Assembly (NCBI GenBank): GCA_964385465.1
Contig: CAYLPJ010000102.1
Location: 1-10,532 of the forward strand
DNA: 10,532 bases
Direction: 5' to 3'
From: CAYLPJ01 sp964385465
GTDB lineage: Bacteria > Planctomycetota > Phycisphaerae > SM23-33
The first letter of the stretch is position 1. The number at the start of each line of letters is the position of its first letter. The position numbers were made by a program, and so were the translations under genes. Below are positions 1-6,577 of the stretch, one piece after another. The notes beneath the pieces were generated by a model. The model ran no database searches. It was given only the letters and a program-made list of their open reading frames with translations, and was not told where the DNA came from.

Positions 1-120
1 GCCGCCGCACTCCACAGGGCGCGACGCGGGCTCTGGAGGGCGTCGGCGGGGGCGGGGGGTTCTTCGCCGATGGCGGGCGTTTACACACCCGCTACGTCGC
101 GGCGAGCGTGGCGTCGGCGG
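1..120. repeat. Left copy of a dispersed intergenic repeat
   Basis: This gene-free stretch lies just past the 3' end of the minus-strand propeller gene. Positions 60-120 align without gaps to 10443-10503, matching at 49 of 61 positions by hand count. The best shared block is ACACACCCGC, then ACGTCGCGGC, then AGCGTGGC. Positions 1-16 (GCCGCCGCACTCCACA) are the exact reverse complement of 10414-10429. A hairpin can form from GCTACG (91-96) and CGTGGC (107-112) around a 10-nt loop, with one T-G wobble. A second possible stem pairs GCGGG (73-77) with CCCGC (88-92). There is no coding signal and no T-tract. The role is unknown; it could be a REP-like element or a transcript-end structure. The sequence matches are seen directly, and the repeat-family interpretation is inferred. 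Confidence 0.7.
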
Positions 121-131
121 GAGCGGGGCGG

Positions 132-3100
132 TCAGGGTTGTGGGGCGAGGCAGATGACGCGGCCGTCGGCGGTGGCCATGTAGAGGCGGCCGCGGGCGGC
201 GATGAGGGCGTCGAAGACGGGGACGGAGTCGAGCTCGAAGGCGTGGAGCTTCCTCCCGTCGTCGCGAGCGGCGACGTAGAAGAGCCCTCCGGCCTTTCCG
301 CGGTTGGCGGCGTCCTGTGCGGCGAGCAGCTTGCGGTTCTGCGGCTCGTCGACGCGCCGGCCGATCTTCGTCTCGTCGACGAGGTCCCTGGGCCCGGCGA
401 GGAAGATGGCATCTCCGGCGAGGCACATGGCCCGTGGGATCAGTGGCAGGTCGTGCTGCCAGTAGTGGGCCACCCCGCGTCCGCGACGGCGGCGTTTGCC
501 GGCCTTGCGTTTTGCGGGTGCGGGCTGGGGCACGGGGGGGGCGTCGGCGTCGGGGCGGGGCGCGGCCCAGAGGTGGTGCTCGATGGGCGTGGTCCATCGG
601 TAGAAGTTGCCCTTTCGCCCGAAGCCGTAGACCTTGGTGTCGTCGAAGCAGAGGATCTTTCCGGAGGGCGTGACGCGTCCGGCCTGGCTGTAGCCGGCCC
701 ATCCGCCGAGGAAGCGGCTGCCGTAGACCCAGTAGGTACGGTGCCAGTAGGTATCGTCGAGGAAGCCTGTGGGGCTGAACAGGTGCGCCCGGTCGGGCTG
801 CTGGGTGACGGGGATGGAGTATCGCTCGGGGTTGCCCTTATAGGGCAGGGCCTCGAGGGGCGCGGGCCGCCCCTCGGGGCCGAACACCTGCGACCGCATG
901 TACACCCCCTTGCCGTCGGCCGAGAGGATGTCGGGCAGGGAGACGGGCATGTTGTGCTGGCGGGCGTAGTCCTGCACGGCCTTGCCTTCGGGGACCTGCC
1001 GGCCGAGGCGGGTGGTTGAGAGGACCCGCCCGCCGGCGGCGTCGAGGCGGTAGAGCCACATCCCGCCGTCGAGGAAGCGGGACCGCCCGGCGACGGCCCA
1101 GGCGACGCCGTCGCGGACCAGCACGCTGCCGTGGACGGGCCAGACGCTCTCGACGCGCCCGCAGTCGACGAGTCGGCCGGGCCCGGGCGCGGCGCGGAAC
1201 CGCCAGACGAGCTCGCCGTCGTCGGCGCGGAGGCAGTAGATGCAGCCGTCGGCGCTGCCGAAGATCACCCTCCCCCTCCAGACGGTCGGCGGGGAGTCGA
1301 CGCGCCCGTCGGCGGTGAACCGCCACAGGGCCTTGCCGTCCTCGGCCGAGATCGCGTGGACGGCGTGGGCGTCCACCTGCGCGACGAACAGCCGCCCGTC
1401 GGCGGCGACGAGGCTGCTCAGCCGCCCGCCGAGTTCGACCGACCAGGCCGGCCGGACGTTTGCCGGCACGGGCGAGCCGGCGCGCCCGCTGCGGGCGCTG
1501 TCGCGGCGGTAGGTGGGCCAGTCGGCGGGGTCGGCGTCGGGCTTGGCCGGCGGGGTGTCGCAGGCCGGGCCGCGGGCGAGGCGTTCGGCCGGGGGGGTGT
1601 CGTCGCGTTCGGCGGGTGTGCCGGCCAGTGCGGAGAAGCCGGACAGCTTGGCCTCGGGGAAGCACGCGCAGGGGTGCTGGGGCGCGTAGAGCAGGCCGTT
1701 GGCGGGCATGACGCCGTAGAGGCAGGCCCCGCGGACCCAGTGATTGACCGACCAGGACTTTTCGGCGACGTCCACGAACTCGACGCCGGTGCGGCTGGTG
1801 AGCAGGTAGTTGGTGGTGGCCTTGCTCCGGTAGCAGCGGTGGTGGAACCAGTAGGTTTTCACGTCGGGGTCGAACTCGCTGACGACCTTTCCGGTCCGCA
1901 CGTCTCGCCCGGTGACCGTGCCGACGGCGTGCCCGCTGGTGGTCTCGCCGTACCATGCCACGCCGTCGATGACCAGCAGGTCCTCGCTGGAGGCGTAGCC
2001 GCTGAGCGGGTGGTCGGCGGTCCAGAGGCGCTTTCCCGTCGCGGCGTCCAGGGCGGTCAGGGTATCGGGCTTGTCCACCTTCCACGAGCGGTTGCCCTTG
2101 GCGGCGAACTCCCCGCCGGCGAAGAGCACCACGTCGCCGGCCAGCACGAGCGTGGGGGTGAAGCGGAGGGGATAGCTCTTGGCGCGTGGGACCGGCTCGC
2201 TGCGCCAGAGCGGCTCGCCCGTGGCGCGGTCGAGGGCGACGATGCGGTCGTCGGCGAAGAAGACCGCCCGCCCGCCGCCGACGCCGAGGGTCCCTCGGAG
2301 GACCGGCCCGTCGTGCTTCCAGAGCAGCTTTCCGGAGTCGGCCTCGACGGCCAGCAGCGCCGGGGCGCCGGTTCGGCAGAGGAACAGGGCGCCGCCCTCG
2401 CAGACGATCTCGCTCGTGCCGGCGGTCTGCTCGTAGGTGCGGACCGTCTCGCCGGTGGCGGCGTCGAGGGCGTGGACCTTGCCCTCGATCTTGAGCGTCA
2501 CGTACACGCGGTCCCCGACGGCCACCAGCTTGCGCGGCAGGTGCGCGGGGCCGCTCTTGAGCCCGTGGAGGTGGTGGAACCACTCGGCGATGGGTCGCCG
2601 CCAGAGCAGCAGGCCGTTGAAGGCGTCGCGTGCGACGAGGTTCCACTCCGGCGGGGTGAGGATCGAGACGTCCGGGGCCTCGTCGAGGATGGTGAACACC
2701 CGCCCGCCGGCGGAGACCGACGCGCTGACGCTCGACATGCGGTCGTGGTGTCGGGCGTAGCGCGGCCCGGCCAGCCACTGCATGCCTTGCGGGGGGGCGA
2801 CCTTCTCGTCGTCGGCGACGGCGTTGTTGCCGGGCCCGTGGAGGAAGTGCGTCCAGTCGTCGATGCCGTCCGGGCGGGGCTTGCGCCGGGCCGTCCACTT
2901 CCCGCCGGCCCGCCGGCAGAGCACGCCGCCGGGCGCCAGCACGCGGAGGGCCTCGTCGGCGGTCACGTCGCCGGCGCGGTCGAGCACGACGACGTTGGCG
3001 AGGTTGTCGATGTAGGGCAGCCGCCGGCCGTCGAAGGCGGAGATGCTCACCGCGCCGTACGTCCCGGCCTTGCGGACGGCCTCGCGCGCGGCGGGGACCT

Positions 3101-3329
3101 TGGCGGCGTCGGCGGTCAGGCCCTGGACGAGGAACCTCCCGCCGTCTGCCAGCTTGGCGGTGGTCCGGCCGGCCCCGCAGCCGACGTGGACGATGAGCCC
3201 GCCGGATGCCCCGGCGGCGTCGAGGATGGCCCGGGCCTCGTCGCCGGCGTCTGCGGCGGGCGCGTGCAGGGCCGCGGCGAGGACGGCGGCGGCGAGAAGC
3301 TCGCGGTGGTGTCTGATGCGCTTGGACAT
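132..3329 (-). CDS. Exported methyltransferase-like / PQQ beta-propeller fusion protein
   Basis: The product is 1065 aa. The ATG at 3329 is preceded by GGGAG about 9 nt upstream and opens a signal peptide: a basic N-terminus (SKRIRHHR), a hydrophobic alanine/leucine core, and likely cleavage near residues 26-29. Residues about 30-145 look like a class I SAM methyltransferase, with motif I VHVGCGAG (47-54), DNLANVVVLD (108-117) and RVLAPGGVL (129-137). From about residue 158 (DDWTHFLHGPGNN) to the end it is a PQQ-type propeller with many blades of the form 'LDAATGE.LW' and 'GRVYV'. This fusion is a recognisable planctomycete family, usually annotated as a PQQ-binding-like or BamB-like propeller protein; its true function is unknown. 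A Lys/Arg-rich insert lies near residues 940-955. It is transcribed divergently from the isomerase operon. The export and the fold are well supported. Catalysis in an exported location lacking SAM is doubtful. Confidence 0.88.
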   Translation of the reverse strand: MSKRIRHHRELLAAAVLAAALHAPAADAGDEARAILDAAGASGGLIVHVGCGAGRTTAKLADGGRFLVQGLTADAAKVPAAREAVRKAGTYGAVSISAFDGRRLPYIDNLANVVVLDRAGDVTADEALRVLAPGGVLCRRAGGKWTARRKPRPDGIDDWTHFLHGPGNNAVADDEKVAPPQGMQWLAGPRYARHHDRMSSVSASVSAGGRVFTILDEAPDVSILTPPEWNLVARDAFNGLLLWRRPIAEWFHHLHGLKSGPAHLPRKLVAVGDRVYVTLKIEGKVHALDAATGETVRTYEQTAGTSEIVCEGGALFLCRTGAPALLAVEADSGKLLWKHDGPVLRGTLGVGGGRAVFFADDRIVALDRATGEPLWRSEPVPRAKSYPLRFTPTLVLAGDVVLFAGGEFAAKGNRSWKVDKPDTLTALDAATGKRLWTADHPLSGYASSEDLLVIDGVAWYGETTSGHAVGTVTGRDVRTGKVVSEFDPDVKTYWFHHRCYRSKATTNYLLTSRTGVEFVDVAEKSWSVNHWVRGACLYGVMPANGLLYAPQHPCACFPEAKLSGFSALAGTPAERDDTPPAERLARGPACDTPPAKPDADPADWPTYRRDSARSGRAGSPVPANVRPAWSVELGGRLSSLVAADGRLFVAQVDAHAVHAISAEDGKALWRFTADGRVDSPPTVWRGRVIFGSADGCIYCLRADDGELVWRFRAAPGPGRLVDCGRVESVWPVHGSVLVRDGVAWAVAGRSRFLDGGMWLYRLDAAGGRVLSTTRLGRQVPEGKAVQDYARQHNMPVSLPDILSADGKGVYMRSQVFGPEGRPAPLEALPYKGNPERYSIPVTQQPDRAHLFSPTGFLDDTYWHRTYWVYGSRFLGGWAGYSQAGRVTPSGKILCFDDTKVYGFGRKGNFYRWTTPIEHHLWAAPRPDADAPPVPQPAPAKRKAGKRRRRGRGVAHYWQHDLPLIPRAMCLAGDAIFLAGPRDLVDETKIGRRVDEPQNRKLLAAQDAANRGKAGGLFYVAARDDGRKLHAFELDSVPVFDALIAARGRLYMATADGRVICLAPQP

Positions 3330-3372
3330 GTGCTCGTGCTCCCGATGGTTCAGGGCGGTCTGGCGTGGGTCC

Positions 3373-3402
3373 ACTATACCCAACGCGCCCGCCCGGCGCG
3401 AA
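3373..3402 (-). promoter_or_regulatory. Possible promoter of the propeller gene
   Basis: On the minus strand, TATAGT (3378-3373) is a good -10 hexamer about 44 nt before the ATG at 3329, giving a short leader. The best -35 at 18-nt spacing is TTCGCG (3402-3397), which is weak. The element stands out as a small AT-rich patch in GC-rich surroundings. Prediction only. Confidence 0.35.
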
Positions 3403-3418
3403 GGCCGGGGATGGGGCA

Positions 3419-3447
3419 TTGCCAGCGGCGGCGCCGGCGGCGATGAT
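3419..3447 (+). promoter_or_regulatory. Possible promoter of the isomerase/hydrolase operon
   Basis: TTGCCA (3419-3424; 5 of 6 to the sigma-70 -35) is followed after exactly 17 nt by GATGAT (3442-3447; 4 of 6 to TATAAT). Transcription from here would start near 3454 and give a leader of about 33 nt, ending in the ribosome binding site AAGGAG (3475-3480), 6 nt before the ATG at 3487. With the minus-strand candidate it forms a compact divergent promoter region. Confidence 0.4.
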
Positions 3448-3486
3448 GGGGGCGTTCGAACCGCAGCGACCCTGAAGGAGCCAGCC

Positions 3487-4398
3487 ATGAACCGACGTGA
3501 CGCGATGAAGACGACGCTTGCCGCCGGCGCCGCGGCGATGGCCGCCGGGAGCGCCCTCGGCCAGGACGCCAAGGCCGATGCCGTGGGCACGAAGTTCCGG
3601 ATGAAGTACGCGCCGCACTTCGGCATGTTCCGCCAGAGCGCGGGCAAGGACCCGATCGACCAGTTGAAGTTCGCCGCCGACCAGGGCTTTCACGCCTGGG
3701 AGGACAACGGCATGGGGCGGAAGAAGCCGGAGCTCCAGGAGCGGATCGCCAAGGAGATGGACCGGCTGGGCATGACGATGGGCGTCTTCGTGGCCGGGCT
3801 GGGGCACCTGATCCAGGACCCCGGGAAGATCCGTGACGACGTGAAGAAGCGGGCCGCCGCCGCCGTCGAGGTCGCCAAGCGCGTCAACGCCCGCTGGTGC
3901 ACCGTCGTCCCCGGCGGGGTCAACCAGCGGATGGAGGAGGCCTACCAGACGGCCAACTGCGTCGAGAACCTCCGCGCCGCCGCCGGCGTGATGGAGCCGC
4001 ACGGGCTGACGATGGTCCTCGAACCGCTGAACTGGTTCGCCAACCACCCCGGGCTGTTCCTCCGCAAGGTCCCCCAGGCCTACGAGATCTGCCGGGCCGT
4101 CAACAGCCCCTCCTGCAAGATCCTCGACGACCTCTACCACGCCCAGATCCAGGAGGGCAACCTCATCCCCAACATGGAGATGGCCTGGGACGAGATCGCC
4201 TACATCCAGGTCGGCGACAACCCCGGCCGAAAGGAGCCCACCACCGGCGAGATCAACTACAAGAACATCTTCCAGTGGCTGTTCAAGAAGGGCTACAAGG
4301 GCGTGATCGGGATGGAGCACGGCAACAGCGGCAAGGGCAAGGAAGGCGAGCAGGCCGTCATCGCCGCCTACCGCGAGTGCGACTCCTTCGAAGTCTAG
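3487..4398 (+). CDS. Tat-exported hydroxypyruvate isomerase-like TIM-barrel protein
   Basis: The product is 303 aa of the xylose isomerase-like TIM-barrel superfamily (AP endonuclease 2 fold), closest in motif content to hydroxypyruvate isomerase. The start is fixed by AAGGAG 6 nt upstream and by a twin-arginine leader: NRRDAMKTT followed by an alanine-rich segment ending near SALGQDA (about residues 24-28). Probable metal and active-site positions follow the family pattern: E179 in VLEPLNW, D214/D215 with H218 in LDDLYH, Q241 in YIQVGDNPGRKEPTTGE, and E277 in GMEHG. The GDNPGRKEPTTGEINY segment closely resembles the family's 'DxPGRHEPGTGEINY' signature. The known E. coli enzyme interconverts hydroxypyruvate and tartronate semialdehyde in the cytosol. 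Here the Tat leader suggests a periplasmic relative, so the substrate may be another sugar or sugar acid. It is followed after 29 nt by the glycoside hydrolase and probably shares its transcript. Confidence 0.9.
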   Translation: MNRRDAMKTTLAAGAAAMAAGSALGQDAKADAVGTKFRMKYAPHFGMFRQSAGKDPIDQLKFAADQGFHAWEDNGMGRKKPELQERIAKEMDRLGMTMGVFVAGLGHLIQDPGKIRDDVKKRAAAAVEVAKRVNARWCTVVPGGVNQRMEEAYQTANCVENLRAAAGVMEPHGLTMVLEPLNWFANHPGLFLRKVPQAYEICRAVNSPSCKILDDLYHAQIQEGNLIPNMEMAWDEIAYIQVGDNPGRKEPTTGEINYKNIFQWLFKKGYKGVIGMEHGNSGKGKEGEQAVIAAYRECDSFEV

Positions 4399-4427
4399 CG
4401 CCCCCCGGGGCCTCGGGTGGTGACGAC

Positions 4428-5801
4428 ATGAATCTGGCGTGGATCGCGATGGCGGCGGCGGTGGCCGCCGGAGGTGACGGCGTGGGCGACGGGCGGAAGT
4501 GGGTCATGGTCGAGGCGTGGCGGAAGGACGGGCCGCACCGCAAGTACCGCACCGTCACGCTGGACCACCTGCCGGGCTTCGAGGCCGAGGCGGCGAAGCT
4601 GGGCCGCTTCGGCGGGCGGGCGGGAAAGCGGCTCGAGGCCACCGGCGCCTTCCGCGCCCGGAAGCTCGGCGATCGGTGGTGGCTGATCGACCCGGACGGG
4701 CACCCGTTTCTTCACGTGGCCGTCAACGCCGTCCGGATGGGTCGGGGCCCGGCGATGAAGAAGGCGTTCGCCCGCCATTTCAGCGGCAAGGCGGACTGGG
4801 CGGGCAAGACCGCCTCGATGCTGCGGGAGCACGGGTTCAACGGCACGGGGTCGTGGTCGGACGACGCCCTGCTCGCCGAGGCCCAGCCGCGGATGGTCTA
4901 CACGCCGAACTGGAAGTTCATGACGACCTACGGCAAGCAGCGCGGGGGGATGTGGCAGGTGGCGGGGCACAAGGCGTTCACGAACGACTGCATCTTCGCG
5001 TTCGACCCGAACTTCGCGACGTTCGCCGAGCGGCACGCCCGGAAGCTCGCCGCCACGGCCGACGACCCGTACCTGCTGGGCCACTTCACCGACAACGAGC
5101 TTCCCTTCCCGCGCGACCTGCTGGACAAGGCGCTGAAGCTGCCGGCGAAGGACCCCACGCGGATCGAGGCGGTCCGCTGGCTGACCGAGCGGCGGCACTC
5201 GGCGGAGGCCGACCTGACCGAAGCCGACCGCGACGCCTGGCGCGGGCACGTGGCGGAGACGTACCTCGGGATCGTCAGCCGGGCCATCCGCAAGGTGGAC
5301 CCGAACCACCTCGTGCTGGGCCCGCGGTTCCACGGCTCGGAGAAACGCTGCCGCGAGGTCTGGGCCGCGGCGGGCAGGCACTGCGACGTCATCGCCGTGA
5401 ACGTCTACGGCGTCTGGACGCCCCGGGCGAAGGACGTCGCCCGCTGGCAGCGATGGTCCGGCCGGCCCGTGCTGGTCACCGAGTGGTACGCCAAGGGCCA
5501 CGACTCGGGCATGGCCAACCTCACCGGCGCCGGGTGGACCGTCCCCACCCAGGCCGACCGCGGGCGGTTCTACCAGGCGTTCGTGATCGGCCTGCTGCGG
5601 AGCAAGGCCTGCGTGGGGTGGCACTGGTTCAAGTACCAGGACAACGACCCGGCCGACAAGACCACCGACCCGTCGAACCGGGACTCGAACAAGGGGATCG
5701 TCTCGGCCGGGTACGAGCCCTACACCCCGCTGCTGGAGGCGATGCGCCGCCTCAACGACGCCGTCTACCCGCTGGTGGACTACCTGGACGCGCGGGAGTA
5801 G
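4428..5801 (+). CDS. Agarase-like (GH50-like) glycoside hydrolase
   Basis: The product is 457 aa, probably a retaining clan A (beta/alpha)8 glycoside hydrolase. FRARKLGDRWWLIDPDGHPF (about residues 73-92) is a typical opening of agarase-like enzymes. GHFTDNELPF places the probable acid/base at E224, preceded by Asn as clan A expects. LGPRFHG and VIAVNVYGVW follow as strand-end motifs. RPVLVTEWYAKG places the probable nucleophile at E352, and GWHWFKYQDND (397 onward) resembles the GH50 'G.HWFQY.D' segment. Family assignment is from recalled motifs, so GH50 itself is less certain than clan A. The ATG at 4428 has only a loose GGTGG upstream; translation may be helped by the gene 29 nt before it. 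The N-terminus (MNLAWIAMAAAVAAGG) is hydrophobic but lacks basic residues, so export is plausible, not certain. The likely role is polysaccharide hydrolysis with the neighbouring isomerase. Confidence 0.8.
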   Translation: MNLAWIAMAAAVAAGGDGVGDGRKWVMVEAWRKDGPHRKYRTVTLDHLPGFEAEAAKLGRFGGRAGKRLEATGAFRARKLGDRWWLIDPDGHPFLHVAVNAVRMGRGPAMKKAFARHFSGKADWAGKTASMLREHGFNGTGSWSDDALLAEAQPRMVYTPNWKFMTTYGKQRGGMWQVAGHKAFTNDCIFAFDPNFATFAERHARKLAATADDPYLLGHFTDNELPFPRDLLDKALKLPAKDPTRIEAVRWLTERRHSAEADLTEADRDAWRGHVAETYLGIVSRAIRKVDPNHLVLGPRFHGSEKRCREVWAAAGRHCDVIAVNVYGVWTPRAKDVARWQRWSGRPVLVTEWYAKGHDSGMANLTGAGWTVPTQADRGRFYQAFVIGLLRSKACVGWHWFKYQDNDPADKTTDPSNRDSNKGIVSAGYEPYTPLLEAMRRLNDAVYPLVDYLDARE

Positions 5802-5805
5802 ACGA

Positions 5806-5825
5806 CCGCGGACCTCGGTCCGCGG
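5806..5825. terminator. Perfect hairpin after the hydrolase gene
   Basis: CCGCGGACCTCGGTCCGCGG begins 4 nt after the TAG of the hydrolase. It is a complete inverted repeat (9-bp arms around TC, realistically 8 bp with a 4-nt loop). The downstream bases are GC-rich with no T-tract, so it is not a classic intrinsic terminator. It may mark the 3' end of the operon transcript or block read-through into the next module. Confidence 0.55.
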
Positions 5826-5840
5826 GCGGGTTCCCCTCGG

Positions 5841-5903
5841 AAACTACCAGCAATATATTGGCTATTACAGCTATATGGGTCTGATAGTGATAATAGATAG
5901 TTC
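5841..5903. promoter_or_regulatory. AT-rich promoter/operator island before the HipB-like gene
   Basis: About 60 nt of markedly AT-rich sequence interrupts very GC-rich DNA directly upstream of the XRE regulator. It contains a perfect 10-bp palindrome, CAATATATTG (5851-5860), and a -10-like GATAAT (5889-5894). The only -35 candidate, TTACAG (5865-5870, 18-nt spacing), is poor. HipB-family antitoxins commonly bind palindromes in their own promoter, so autoregulation here is a reasonable inference. No binding-site assignment is proven. Confidence 0.5.
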
Positions 5904-5916
5904 ATGACGAGGAGAG

Positions 5917-6243
5917 ATGCTGTCCTGGCACCATGAGCGCGGCCAGGCTGACATTCCGGGGCCGGCCGAGCAGGCCAAGGCCCTGGCCGGGCGGGTGAGA
6001 GGCCTTCGCCTTCTGCGGGCATGGACGCAGGCCACCCTCGCCGAGCGGGCGGGGGTGAGCATCGCATCGTACCGCCGCTTCGAGACCACCGGACGTGCCT
6101 CGCTGGGCCTGGTGCTGAAGGTCGCCCACGCCCTCGGCCGCCTGGAGGAGTTCGACGAGCTCTTCCATCCGCCGGCTGCCCGGAGCATCGAGGAGTTGGA
6201 GCGACGGACCACCCGCCCGACACGCAAGCGAGGCAGCCGATGA
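5917..6243 (+). CDS. HipB-like XRE-family antitoxin/regulator
   Basis: The product is 108 aa with a single Cro/C1-type helix-turn-helix. The preceding helix runs through AKALAGRVRGLRLLRAW (about residues 20-36). The HTH runs from T37 to about G59 (TQATLAERAGVSIASYRRFE), with the usual Q38, L41-A42, G46-V47-S48 and F55-E56 positions. A leucine-rich helix follows (about 62-83), then an Arg-rich tail. The pattern matches the small regulators that precede HipA kinases in toxin-antitoxin loci. The ATG at 5917 has GAGGAG only about 2 nt upstream, an unusually tight spacing; no better in-frame ATG exists before the HTH. The stop overlaps the next ATG as ATGA, typical of hipB-hipA coupling. However, no HipA kinase follows, so this is an orphan antitoxin or a free-standing regulator. 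Confidence 0.8.
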   Translation: MLSWHHERGQADIPGPAEQAKALAGRVRGLRLLRAWTQATLAERAGVSIASYRRFETTGRASLGLVLKVAHALGRLEEFDELFHPPAARSIEELERRTTRPTRKRGSR

Positions 6244-6558
6244 AGAAGCTCGACGTCCGCCTCAGGCTGCTGGACCGGATGGAGCCCGCCCGGCGTTCGA
6301 GATGGATAAGGCTATGGGATACATCGTCTTACATCGGATCGGCCGCGATGCCGATCCTGCTGGTCAACGGCTCGAGCGACCGCTTCTACCCGCTGGACTC
6401 CCTCGCCCGGACGATCGACCGGCTTCCGGGCCGCCCCCGCAGACGCCACCGCCTGGTTCGTGACCGTCAAGGACCGTCGCGGCGCCGTGACCAGCACCCC
6501 GCCGATCTGCCGGCCGGGGGCGGCGGGGCGCGGCGATCCGGCCGGCTCGGGGTCGTGA
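6240..6558 (+). pseudogene. Chimeric remnant: HipA-like start joined to broken esterase
   Basis: The ATG at 6240 overlaps the regulator stop (ATGA) and has GCGAGG 6 nt upstream. The first ten residues, MKKLDVRLRL, look like a HipA N-terminus, but none of the kinase follows. From about residue 11 the frame matches an acetylxylan-esterase-like alpha/beta hydrolase: RSRWIRLWDTSSYIG (19-33), then MPILLVNGSSD (37-47, D47 fitting the catalytic acid) and YPLDS. After LPG (62-64) the frame is lost. Another frame from about 6424 reads AAPADATAWFVTVKDRRG and STPP, the C-terminal beta-domain end of the same family, ending at TGA 6556-6558. About a hundred residues expected between them, including the 'PHGHG'-type histidine region, are missing. 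I infer truncation of hipA, joining to an esterase gene, and an internal deletion. The open frame itself runs on to 6698 but carries no family signal there. Confidence 0.65.
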
Positions 6559-6577
6559 CGGACCCGCAGGCCCGGGG

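Noticed and set aside
1131..3446. 771-aa plus-strand open frame antisense to the propeller gene
   Set aside because: Composition is Gly/Val/Ala/Asp-rich with no family signal. It is the complement of a gene with very GC-rich third positions, which keeps stops rare.
3330..3647. N-terminal extension of the propeller frame to 3647
   Set aside because: It would overlap the isomerase start and its promoter, and would bury a good signal peptide that has its own ribosome binding site.
838..4320. 1160-aa minus-strand open frame
   Set aside because: It spans two real genes in a wrong frame and is dominated by Arg/Pro/Gly runs.
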